Shown here in pieces: positions 26,873 to 34,597 of a DNA stretch of 64,000 nt (its first letter is position 1; each line of letters starts with the position of its first letter). The stretch is from Rahnella rivi (GTDB lineage Bacteria; Pseudomonadota; Gammaproteobacteria; Enterobacterales; Enterobacteriaceae). A model generated the notes under the pieces. The model was not told where the DNA came from, did not search any database, and saw nothing but the letters and a program-made list of their open reading frames with translations. The stretch is taken from contig NZ_JAFMOX010000065.1 of NCBI RefSeq assembly GCF_019049655.1, forward strand, positions 62,001 to 126,000. The letters run 5' to 3'. The position numbers were made by a program, and so were the translations under genes.

Positions 26873-27430
26873 ATGCTGAAACTGATAAAAAAAGTGCTGA
26901 AAACCGGCACGGCGACGGTGGCCTATCCGTTTAAACCACTGGATCTGGCACCGAACTTTCGGGGTAAACCGCAGTACAACGCGCAGCAGTGCATCGCCTG
27001 CGGCGCCTGCGCCAACGCCTGTCCGTCCAATGCGCTGACCATGACCACGGCAGAAGACGGCGAAACGATCCGCTGGCAGTTGTTTTTAGGGCGCTGCATT
27101 TTCTGCGCCCGCTGCGAGGAGGTCTGCCCGACGGCGGCCATTACGCTCTCACAGGAATTTGAACTGGCGGTGTGGCGCAAAGAAGATCTGTTCGAAACGG
27201 CAGATTTTCCCGTCTGCCACTGCCGTGAATGTGGCAAAGCCTATGCCGTGCAGAAAGAAATCGACTTTGCACTCAGCCTGTTACAGGAAAACGGCGCGCT
27301 GAGCGAGCGGCAAATCGCCGACCGGCGCATCCAGTATGAAACCTGCCCGGAGTGCAAAAAAATGCACTGTCTTTCTTCCACCGACCGCATTGATATCGGC
27401 CGACATATGACCACGGAGGCGCAGTCATGA
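26873..27430 (+). CDS. hycF: Formate hydrogenlyase Fe-S subunit, NuoI-like
   Basis: A 185-aa subunit with two 4Fe-4S clusters, CIACGACANACP and CIFCARCEEVCP, as in NuoI. A C-terminal cysteine-rich part (CHCRECGKAY and CPECKKMHC) looks like an additional metal site and is shared with E. coli HycF (180 aa). It relays electrons between HycB and HycG. The gene overlaps hycG by four bases. Confidence 0.95.
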   Translation: MLKLIKKVLKTGTATVAYPFKPLDLAPNFRGKPQYNAQQCIACGACANACPSNALTMTTAEDGETIRWQLFLGRCIFCARCEEVCPTAAITLSQEFELAVWRKEDLFETADFPVCHCRECGKAYAVQKEIDFALSLLQENGALSERQIADRRIQYETCPECKKMHCLSSTDRIDIGRHMTTEAQS

Positions 27431-28224
27431 GCCAGACGCTGATCGGCCCGCGTGACGAACATGGCCTGCCGGTGCCCGTCACCCTTGATGAAAGCATCGC
27501 CAAACTGAAATCCACCCTGCTCACCCGCATCCGCCGCTCTGCCTACGTCTACCGCGTGGACTGCGGCGGCTGCAACGGCTGTGAAATCGAGATTTTCGCC
27601 GCGATCTCCCCGCTGTTTGATGCCGAACGTTTTGGGATCAAAGTGGTGCCCTCACCGCGTCATGCCGACATTTTACTGTTTACCGGTGCCGTCACCCGCG
27701 CCATGCGCGTGCCTGCGCTGCGCGCCTGGGATTCTGCCCCTGATCCTAAAATCAGTATTTCCTACGGGGCCTGCGGCAACAGCGGCGGCATTTTCCACGA
27801 CCTTTATTGTGTCTGGGGCGGCACTGACAAGATCGTGCCGGTGGATGTGTACATTCCCGGCTGCCCGCCCACGCCTGCCGCCACCATTTATGGTTTTGCG
27901 ATGGCGCTTGGCCTGCTGGATCAGAAAATCAAAGGCCAGCAACACGACGAGGCTGCCCGCGAACCGGCGGCATTATTGCATCCCGACCTGCCGCAACCGC
28001 TGCGCGTATTGCTCGATCGCGAAGCCCGCCGCATGGCCGGTTACCGCTATGGCCGCCAGATTGCCGATCGCTTTATGGAGCTGGTCGCCGCGCCCGGCCT
28101 GCAACCGGTAGAACAGCGCATCTCGGCCTATCTGGATGAACAAGGGGATATGCGGCTCAACGAAATCGTCGGCAACCTGCAACAGATTTACCAGCAGGTG
28201 CTGCGCGGGGAGGTACGCCTGTGA
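27427..28224 (+). CDS. hycG: Hydrogenase-3 small subunit
   Basis: NuoB-like electron-transfer subunit (265 aa) carrying the cluster next to the NiFe site. VDCGGCNGCEIEIF (Cys46, Cys49, Cys52) with later cysteines in YGACGNSGG and PGCPPTPAATI ligate the 4Fe-4S cluster. No Tat signal is present, which fits the cytoplasm-facing group 4 hydrogenase. Coupled at both ends to hycF and hycH by ATGA-type overlaps. Confidence 0.96.
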   Translation: MSQTLIGPRDEHGLPVPVTLDESIAKLKSTLLTRIRRSAYVYRVDCGGCNGCEIEIFAAISPLFDAERFGIKVVPSPRHADILLFTGAVTRAMRVPALRAWDSAPDPKISISYGACGNSGGIFHDLYCVWGGTDKIVPVDVYIPGCPPTPAATIYGFAMALGLLDQKIKGQQHDEAAREPAALLHPDLPQPLRVLLDREARRMAGYRYGRQIADRFMELVAAPGLQPVEQRISAYLDEQGDMRLNEIVGNLQQIYQQVLRGEVRL

Positions 28225-28703
28225 TGACCTCCGCCAACGATAACCGTTATGCCCGGCATCAGACCCCGGCGGGCATCACGCCTGAAAAGAACAAAGTGAT
28301 TTTCTATTCGCTGAGCAGCAAGTTCGTCGATGAAAAGCGCGCGCAGAAACGCAGCTCGCAAAAAGTGCAGGAAGTCATTTATTACAGTCTGGCGATCGGC
28401 CATCACCTTGGGGTCATCGACTGCCTGAAATCCCGCCTCGAATGCCCGCTTGATGATTATCGCCGGTGGATAGACCTTCTGCCGGAGAACGGTGAGGCGC
28501 ACCGGAAACTGGCCGGAGTGCAACGCTTCGGCGAGATCAATATCGACAGCACACACACGCACTGCCTGGCGCTGGCGCTGCGCGCTGCGCGCCAGCAGAT
28601 GACCCCGCAGCAACAGGGCTGGAGCGATGCGCTGGTCGCCCTGCTCCAGCAAATCGAAAACGACCCCGCCATGTACCTGATGGTCAGGAGATACGATGCC
28701 TGA
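28221..28703 (+). CDS. hycH: Formate hydrogenlyase maturation protein
   Basis: A 160-aa soluble protein between hycG and hycI, the E. coli position of hycH, which is needed for maturation of hydrogenase-3 without being part of the complex. Readable blocks are KVIFYSLSSKFVDEKRA and VIYYSLAIGHHLGVIDCL. Two adjacent ATG codons (28221, 28224) are possible starts; the first overlaps the hycG stop. Confidence 0.9.
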   Translation: MMTSANDNRYARHQTPAGITPEKNKVIFYSLSSKFVDEKRAQKRSSQKVQEVIYYSLAIGHHLGVIDCLKSRLECPLDDYRRWIDLLPENGEAHRKLAGVQRFGEINIDSTHTHCLALALRAARQQMTPQQQGWSDALVALLQQIENDPAMYLMVRRYDA

Positions 28704-29181
28704 TTTACCTTCCCGCTACGCGCTGCTGTGCGTCGGCAACAGCATGATGGGTGACGATGGCGCAGGCCCGCGGCTGGCCGAACTGTGCGCCGAACGGCCA
28801 CTGCCCGGCTGGACCGTCGTGGACGGCGGTGCCGCGCCGGAAAACGATATCGGTTTTTTACGCGAACTGCGCCCGCAGCATCTGGTGATTGTCGATGCCA
28901 CCGACATGGGGCTGGCGCCCGGCGAAATGCGCATCATCAATGAAGAGGACATCGGTGAGATGTTCATGATGACCACCCACAACCTGCCGCTGACGTTTCT
29001 GATTCAGCAACTGCGTGAAGATATCCCGGACATCACGTTTGTTGGCATCCAGCCGGATGTGGTGGCGTTTTATTACCCGATGAGCGCGGTGGTGGAACAG
29101 GCGGTCAGGCATCTGCATCAGCGGCTGCCGGCACTGGAAACCGGCTTAGGTATCGCGCTTTATGCTGCCGGGGATGCCTGA
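28696..29181 (+). CDS. hycI: Hydrogenase-3 maturation protease
   Basis: Removes the C-terminal peptide of HycE after nickel insertion. The 161-aa protein shows the peptidase M52 pattern: LCVGNSMMGDDGAGPRLAE with the first metal-binding acid, VDATDMGLAPGE with the second, and THNLPLTFLI with the histidine. It overlaps hycH by eight bases and closes the hyc operon. Confidence 0.95.
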   Translation: MPDLPSRYALLCVGNSMMGDDGAGPRLAELCAERPLPGWTVVDGGAAPENDIGFLRELRPQHLVIVDATDMGLAPGEMRIINEEDIGEMFMMTTHNLPLTFLIQQLREDIPDITFVGIQPDVVAFYYPMSAVVEQAVRHLHQRLPALETGLGIALYAAGDA

Positions 29182-29190
29182 CATCGGCTA

Positions 29191-29250
29191 TCGACACATC
29201 TGTCGAGGCGGTGACGAAGCGGGCATGACGTCAGCGCCCTGTTTCGTCAC
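29191..29250. promoter_or_regulatory. Candidate FhlA sites upstream of hydN
   Basis: TCGACA-CATC-TGTCGA (29191-29206) is a perfect inverted repeat. GTGACGAA (29211-29218) and TTTCGTCAC (29242-29250) form a second, wider dyad. They lie about 60-120 bp upstream of the sigma-54 element, the usual enhancer distance, and use the same half-sites as the repeats before hycA and hycB. Confidence 0.55.
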
Positions 29251-29309
29251 TGTGAATAATCACTTCGCTAACCCGTTGAATCAAAAGCGTAAAAATTAAC
29301 CCTCTGAAC

Positions 29310-29325
29310 TGGCACGGTTTATGTA
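29310..29325 (+). promoter_or_regulatory. Sigma-54-like promoter of hydN
   Basis: TGGCAC-GGTTT-ATGTA has the GG at 29311 and the -12 dinucleotide GT at 29323, correct spacing but GT instead of GC. It lies 75 bp before hydN and would drive hydN-fdhF-hypF and the nickel permease gene. Confidence 0.7.
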
Positions 29326-29399
29326 TAGCCAGAGCAGCAATGTCGTCAGGCCGGTGTCATCCGGCTTCATAAGAAAATCCGGAATCAGGAGAGTTGAAG

Positions 29400-29945
29400 A
29401 TGAACCGGTTTATTATCGCCGACCCTAAAAAATGTATCGGCTGCCGTACCTGTGAAATTGCCTGCGTCATGGCTCACAGTGAATCGCAGGATATCTCGCT
29501 GCTTAACGCCGCCACATTCGCGCCGCGTTTGCACGTGATCAAGGGCGTTAATCTGAGCACCGCCGTCATGTGCCGCCAGTGTGAAGACGCGCCCTGCGCC
29601 AATGTCTGCCCGAACGGGGCTATCAGCCGCGTCGGCGACCGCGTTCAGGTGATGCAGGAGCGCTGCATCGGTTGTAAAACCTGTGTCGTTGCCTGCCCGT
29701 ACGGCGCGATGGAAGTGGTCACCAAACCGATTTTCCGCCAGAACGGCGCGGCCATGACCGCCACCTCTGACAAAGCCGAAGCGCATAAATGCGATTTGTG
29801 CCACGCCCGTGCCGGTGGCCCGGCCTGTATGGAAATTTGCCCGACGAAGGCGCTGTACGCCATCGACCGCAATCACTTACAGGAAATGAACACAGAAAAA
29901 CGCCGCCGCGCTGCGCTCGATAGCACCTCCCCCCTGCTGTTTTAA
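29400..29945 (+). CDS. hydN: Electron transport protein of the formate dehydrogenase-H arm
   Basis: A 181-aa four-cluster ferredoxin-like protein. The N-terminus NRFIIADPKKCIGCRTCEIA and CRQCEDAPCANVCPNGAISR follow E. coli HydN (175 aa) closely, and CIGCKTCVVACPYGAME and CDLCHARAGGPACMEICP supply the other ligands. It assists formate dehydrogenase-H. Start ATG at 29400, six bases after CAGGAGAG; a TTG six bases earlier is less likely. It lies 23 bp before fdhF, whereas in E. coli hydN is coupled to hypF. Confidence 0.94.
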   Translation: MNRFIIADPKKCIGCRTCEIACVMAHSESQDISLLNAATFAPRLHVIKGVNLSTAVMCRQCEDAPCANVCPNGAISRVGDRVQVMQERCIGCKTCVVACPYGAMEVVTKPIFRQNGAAMTATSDKAEAHKCDLCHARAGGPACMEICPTKALYAIDRNHLQEMNTEKRRRAALDSTSPLLF

Positions 29946-29968
29946 CCTCGGATAGAGGAAGGAAGATC

Positions 29969-32140
29969 ATGAAAAAAGTCACCACTGTCTGCCCATACTG
30001 TGGGGCGGGATGCAAAATGAATCTGGTTGTGGATAACGGTAAAATTATCCGCGCAGAAGCTGCCAATGGCGTGACCAATCAGGGCGAGCTGTGCCTGAAA
30101 GGCTATTACGGCTGGGATTTTCTCAATGACACTAAACTGCTGACGCCGCGCCTGACACAGCCGCTGATCCGCCGCCAGAAGGGCGGAAAATTCGAAGCGG
30201 TCAGTTGGGATGAAGCCATCCGTTACACCGCGCAGCGTCTGAAAGAGATCAAACAAAAACATGGCCCGCGTTCGATCATGCACACCGGTTCTTCCCGCGG
30301 AACCGGCAATGAAACCAACTATGTGATGCAGAAATTCGCCCGCGCGGTGATCGGCACGAACAACGTCGACTGCTGCGCCCGCGTGTGTCACGGCCCGTCG
30401 GTTGCCGGTTTGCAGGCCACCCTCGGCAACGGCGCGATGAGCAATTCCATCGGCGATATTGAGAATTCCAAATGCCTGCTGGTGATCGGCTATAACTGTG
30501 CCGATTCACACCCGATCGTTGCCCGCAGGGTGATCAAAGCCAAAGAGAAAGGCGCGCAGATCATTGTGTGCGATCCGCGTCGTATCGAAACCGCGCGCAT
30601 CGCCGATCAGCATCTGCAAATCAAAAACGGCTGCAACATGGCGCTGGTGAATGCGTTTGCCCATGTGCTGATCGAAGAAAATTTGTATGACCACGACTAC
30701 GTCGCCAAATACACCGAAGGCTTCGAGGAGTACCGCAAAAACGTCGCGGATTATTCGCCGGAAAAAGTCGCGGAACAGACCGGCGTCAGTGCACAGCAAA
30801 TCCGTCAGGCAATGCGCACGTACGCCGCCGCGCCGTCTGCCACCATCATGTGGGGCATGGGCGTCACGCAGTTTGGTCAGGCAGTGGACGTGGTGAAAGG
30901 GCTGGCCGGGCTGGCATTGCTGACCGGGAACCTTGGCCGGGCAAACGTCGGCGTCGGGCCGGTGCGCGGTCAGAATAATGTGCAGGGTGCCTGCGATATG
31001 GGCGTGCTGCCAAACGAATTCCCCGGCTATCAGTCTGTGACTGATGCCAAAGTCCGCGCAAAATTCGCCGATGCCTGGGGTATCGACGTGAATCAGATGG
31101 ATGCACAAATCGGCCACCGCATCACCGAGATCCCCCATCTGGCGCTGGAAGGACAGGTAAAAGCCTATTACATCATGGGTGAAGATCCGTTGCAGACCGA
31201 AGCCGATTTAAGCCTGGTGCGTAAGGGCTTCGAAGCGCTGGAGTTTGTGGTTGTGCAGGACATCTTCATGACCAAAACCGCCGAGCAGGCCGATGTGATC
31301 CTGCCGGCCACCTCCTGGGGTGAGCACGGCGGCGTATTCTCCTGCGCCGACCGCGGTTTCCAGCGTTTCGAGAAAGCCATCGAACCGAAATACAACGTCA
31401 AGCGTGACTGGGAAATCATCAGCCTGCTGGCAACGGAACTGGGCTATCCGATGCATTACAACGATAACCAGGAAATCTGGGACGAAATGCGCGAGCTGTG
31501 CCCGCTGTTTTACGGCGCAACCTACGAAAAAATGGGCACGCTCGGGCATATCCAGTGGCCGTGCACCACGCTGGAAAGTCCGGGGACTCAGTACCTTTAT
31601 CAGGACAATCATTTCGACACGCCAACCGGCAAAGGCCAGCTTTTCGCTGCACCGTGGCGCGCCCCGGCTGAAGTGCCGGACGGCGAGTATCCGCTGGTGT
31701 TGTGTACCGTGCGCGAAGTCGGCCACTACTCCTGCCGTTCGATGACCGGTAACTGCGCCGCCCTGCAAACGCTGGCCGACGAGCCGGGCTTCGTGCAGAT
31801 GCATCCGCAGGATGCGCAGGCGCTGGGGATCCGCGATCAGCAACTGGTCTGGGTCGCCTCCCGCCGTGGCAAAGTCATTTCCCGCGCCAACTTTAACGAG
31901 CGCATCAATATTGGCGCGGTGTACATGACCTATCAGTGGTGGATCGGTGCCTGTAATGAGCTGACGCAGGAAAATCTGGATCCGATCTCAAAAACGCCGG
32001 AAACCAAATACTGTGCGGTCAACGTGGAAAACATCGCCGATCAGCGCTGGGCGGAAGACTATGCACAGCAAAGCTACAGCGACATGAAAGCACGTCTGCG
32101 CCGTGCCGTTGAAGATGTGATCCCGGTGGTTGAAGTTTAG
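29969..32140 (+). CDS. fdhF: Formate dehydrogenase-H, cysteine form
   Basis: Molybdenum bis-MGD enzyme oxidising formate to CO2 and feeding electrons to HycB. It has 723 aa versus 715 in E. coli, with CPYCGAGC and LCLKGYYGWD binding the 4Fe-4S cluster at the N-terminus. The active site NVDCCARVCHGPSVAGL carries Cys140 (codon TGT, 30386-30388) where E. coli has selenocysteine encoded by TGA; the neighbouring histidine and the arginine of FMTKTAEQAD-type C-terminal blocks are kept. The frame is intact, so this is a selenium-independent version. Cysteine enzymes are usually slower than selenium enzymes. It lies between hydN and hypF. Confidence 0.95.
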   Translation: MKKVTTVCPYCGAGCKMNLVVDNGKIIRAEAANGVTNQGELCLKGYYGWDFLNDTKLLTPRLTQPLIRRQKGGKFEAVSWDEAIRYTAQRLKEIKQKHGPRSIMHTGSSRGTGNETNYVMQKFARAVIGTNNVDCCARVCHGPSVAGLQATLGNGAMSNSIGDIENSKCLLVIGYNCADSHPIVARRVIKAKEKGAQIIVCDPRRIETARIADQHLQIKNGCNMALVNAFAHVLIEENLYDHDYVAKYTEGFEEYRKNVADYSPEKVAEQTGVSAQQIRQAMRTYAAAPSATIMWGMGVTQFGQAVDVVKGLAGLALLTGNLGRANVGVGPVRGQNNVQGACDMGVLPNEFPGYQSVTDAKVRAKFADAWGIDVNQMDAQIGHRITEIPHLALEGQVKAYYIMGEDPLQTEADLSLVRKGFEALEFVVVQDIFMTKTAEQADVILPATSWGEHGGVFSCADRGFQRFEKAIEPKYNVKRDWEIISLLATELGYPMHYNDNQEIWDEMRELCPLFYGATYEKMGTLGHIQWPCTTLESPGTQYLYQDNHFDTPTGKGQLFAAPWRAPAEVPDGEYPLVLCTVREVGHYSCRSMTGNCAALQTLADEPGFVQMHPQDAQALGIRDQQLVWVASRRGKVISRANFNERINIGAVYMTYQWWIGACNELTQENLDPISKTPETKYCAVNVENIADQRWAEDYAQQSYSDMKARLRRAVEDVIPVVEV

Positions 32141-32155
32141 GTTAATGGAGATCCG

Positions 32156-32174
32156 CACCTCAAAGTGTGAGGTG
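32156..32174 (+). terminator. Hairpin after fdhF
   Basis: CACCTCA-AAGTG-TGAGGTG is a perfect 7-bp stem 16 bp after the fdhF stop, followed by TCGTTTTG. The short T run makes a weak or partial terminator, which could reduce readthrough into hypF. Confidence 0.45.
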
Positions 32175-32184
32175 TCGTTTTGCT

Positions 32185-32273
32185 CCCTCCCCTGCAACGG
32201 GGAGGGGTCGGGAGGGGGTATAAATGACAACGCGGGATCCGCCGTGGCCATGAATCCCCCTCCCCGCCATTTA
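32185..32273. repeat. GC-rich palindromic module before hypF
   Basis: CCCTCCCC-TGCAAC-GGGGAGGG (32185-32206) forms a hairpin, and GGGAGGGGG (about 32210-32218) can pair with CCCCCTCCC (about 32254-32262). Similar short modules lie at 36032-36051 and 47599-47618. It looks like a REP-type intergenic element in the transcript rather than coding sequence. Copy number elsewhere in the genome is unknown. Confidence 0.5.
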
Positions 32274-32285
32274 AAAAGGGTTTTT

Positions 32286-34583
32286 ATGTCTGGCTTACTC
32301 ATTCGCATCAGTGGCAAAGTCCAGGGCGTCGGTTTCCGGCCTTTTATCTGGCAACTGGCTGACCGTTTACAACTTCGCGGTGAAGTCTGTAACGACAGCG
32401 CGGGAGTGGAAATCAGACTGCTGAAACCGGTCAATATCGACATTTTTGTCGAACAGTTACAACGCCACTGCCCTCCGCTGGCGCGCATTGACAGCATTAC
32501 ACTGGGTCCTTTCGACTGGCAGGATCCGCCACACAGTTTCACGATCACCGGCAGTCGCAAAAGTCAGATGGACACTCAGGTGGTGCCGGATGCCGCGACC
32601 TGCCCGGCCTGTCTGAAGGATATTCAGCAGCCCGGCGATCGTCGCTTCGGCTATGCCTTCACCAACTGCACCCACTGCGGCCCGCGCTTTACGTTGATCC
32701 GTTCAATGCCCTACGACCGCCCTTCCACCAGCATGGCGGAATTTACGCTGTGCCCTGCGTGTTTACAGGAATATCACAACCCCGCCGACCGGCGGTTTCA
32801 TGCGCAGCCGGTCGCCTGCCCTCACTGCGGGCCGGGGCTCAGCGCCACCGGACAAAATGGTGAGGTGCTGGCACAGGATCAGACGGCCATCGCGCAGGCC
32901 GTGATTGCGCTGCGCGCCGGTAACATTGTCGCCATCAAAGGGCTGGGCGGTTTTCATCTGGCCTGTGACGCCACGCAGCAGGCCGCCGTGATGCGGCTGC
33001 GGGCACGAAAACATCGTCCGACAAAACCGCTGGCCGTGATGCTGCCGGACATCCGCTGGCTGGCGCGCTGCACGGATGACCCGGCATCGCCCGCGCTGCG
33101 GGAAGTGTTGCAGTCCCCCGCCGCACCCATCGTGCTGACGCAGAAAAAAAAGAGTTCTGTGCTGTGTGAGGCCATCGCCCCCGATTTAGATGAGGTCGGG
33201 CTGATGCTGCCGTTTACGCCGCTGCATCATTTACTGATGCAGGCCTACCCGACCCCGCTGGTCATGACCTCGGGAAATGCGGCGGGTTGCGCACCGGCGT
33301 TATCCAACACCGACGCGCTGCGCCAGCTCGACGGCATTGCCGATCTGTGGCTGCTGCACAACCGTGAAATCGTCCAGCGTGCCGATGATTCACTGGTACG
33401 CCTGACCCCGCAGGGCACTGAAATATTGCGGCGTGCCAGGGGTTATGTGCCGGACGCCCTGCCATTGCCGCCGGGTTTTCTCGTGCAACCGACGTTGCTT
33501 GCGCTCGGAGGCGATCTGAAAAATACGTTTTGTCTGGTCCGTGGCGGGCAGGCGATACTCAGCGCGCACTTTGGTTCGCTGGCGCACCGCGATGTTGCCC
33601 TGCAACAGCAGCAGGCGATTGAACATTTCCAGCATCTTTATGCCTGTACGCCCGTGACCCTCGCCCGCGATGCGCATCCCGCTTATGTCAGCCATGTTCA
33701 GGCGGACAAGCCCGGCACGCGGGTGGTGGATGTATTGCATCATCATGCCCACATCGCCGCCTGTCTGGCGGAACACCGCTGGCCGCTGGAGGGCGGAAAC
33801 GTCATCGGGCTGGTGCTGGATGGCCTGGGATACGGTCAGAAAGGCCAGCTTTGGGGCGGCGAATGCCTGCTGGTGAACTATCGCCGGTGCGAACACATGG
33901 GCGGATTACCGCCGGTGGCTCTGCCGGGCGGCGACCGCGCCGCGCGTGAACCCTGGCGAAATCTTCTGGCGCAGTGGATGGCGTTTGTGCCGGGCTGGCA
34001 GCACCTTCCTGAAGCGCAAACGTTGCTTACTCAGCCATGGCAGCCGCTGTCAAAAGCGATTGTGGCGGGCATCAATTCCCCGCTGGCCTCCTCCTGCGGG
34101 CGTTTATTCGATGCCGTGGCAGCCGCGACCGGCTGCGCCCCGGAAAGTCTGAGCTGGGAAGGTGAGGCCGCCTGCCGTCTGGAAGCGCTGGCACATCAGG
34201 CATACGGCGTAAAACATCCTGTCACCCTGCCGCTCATTCACGCCGCTGACGGCACCTTTCTGGATTTGGCCGTTTTCTGGCAGCAATGGCTCGGCTGGCA
34301 GGCGACACCTGCCGAACGCGCGTTCGCTTTTCATGACGCACTGGCACAAGGTTTTGCTGCCCTGGCCCGCTATTACTGCGCGAAAAACGGCACCCGCACT
34401 GTCGCACTGAGCGGCGGCGTGCTGCATAACCGGCTGCTGCGCCAGCTTTTACATCAGGCTTTATCGCCACTGCACATTCTGTTGCCGCGGGAGTATCCGG
34501 CAGGTGACGGCGGGCTGGCTCTGGGTCAGGCGATTGTCGCCTGCGCCCGTCTTCAGTCTGTTTCTGGTTTCAATCTGAATTAA
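32286..34583 (+). CDS. hypF: Carbamoyltransferase for hydrogenase cyanide ligands
   Basis: Makes the carbamoyl adduct from carbamoyl phosphate and passes it to HypE. The 765-aa protein has an acylphosphatase-like domain (GKVQGVGFRPF near the start), two zinc-finger motifs (CPACLKDI with CTHCGPRF, CPACLQEY with CPHCGP), a YrdC-like domain (KGLGGFHLACDA, ARKHRPTKPLAVML) and a Kae1-like C-terminal domain (HHHAHIAACLAEH and SGGVLHNRLLR). The start at 32286 matches E. coli HypF; the frame extends upstream to 32130 through a repeat. Followed by the nickel permease gene 14 bp away. Confidence 0.95.
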   Translation: MSGLLIRISGKVQGVGFRPFIWQLADRLQLRGEVCNDSAGVEIRLLKPVNIDIFVEQLQRHCPPLARIDSITLGPFDWQDPPHSFTITGSRKSQMDTQVVPDAATCPACLKDIQQPGDRRFGYAFTNCTHCGPRFTLIRSMPYDRPSTSMAEFTLCPACLQEYHNPADRRFHAQPVACPHCGPGLSATGQNGEVLAQDQTAIAQAVIALRAGNIVAIKGLGGFHLACDATQQAAVMRLRARKHRPTKPLAVMLPDIRWLARCTDDPASPALREVLQSPAAPIVLTQKKKSSVLCEAIAPDLDEVGLMLPFTPLHHLLMQAYPTPLVMTSGNAAGCAPALSNTDALRQLDGIADLWLLHNREIVQRADDSLVRLTPQGTEILRRARGYVPDALPLPPGFLVQPTLLALGGDLKNTFCLVRGGQAILSAHFGSLAHRDVALQQQQAIEHFQHLYACTPVTLARDAHPAYVSHVQADKPGTRVVDVLHHHAHIAACLAEHRWPLEGGNVIGLVLDGLGYGQKGQLWGGECLLVNYRRCEHMGGLPPVALPGGDRAAREPWRNLLAQWMAFVPGWQHLPEAQTLLTQPWQPLSKAIVAGINSPLASSCGRLFDAVAAATGCAPESLSWEGEAACRLEALAHQAYGVKHPVTLPLIHAADGTFLDLAVFWQQWLGWQATPAERAFAFHDALAQGFAALARYYCAKNGTRTVALSGGVLHNRLLRQLLHQALSPLHILLPREYPAGDGGLALGQAIVACARLQSVSGFNLN

Positions 34584-34597
34584 CAATAAGGATCCCC

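Noticed and set aside
29394..29399. TTG start for hydN
   Set aside because: ATG six bases later is better spaced from CAGGAGAG and matches the E. coli N-terminus.
30386..30425. Functional selenocysteine insertion at fdhF
   Set aside because: The codon is TGT, and the frame needs no recoding. Only partial stem similarity to SECIS remains.
32130..32285. N-terminal extension of HypF
   Set aside because: The extra 52 codons run through palindromic repeats and the fdhF end; HypF family proteins start at the acylphosphatase domain.
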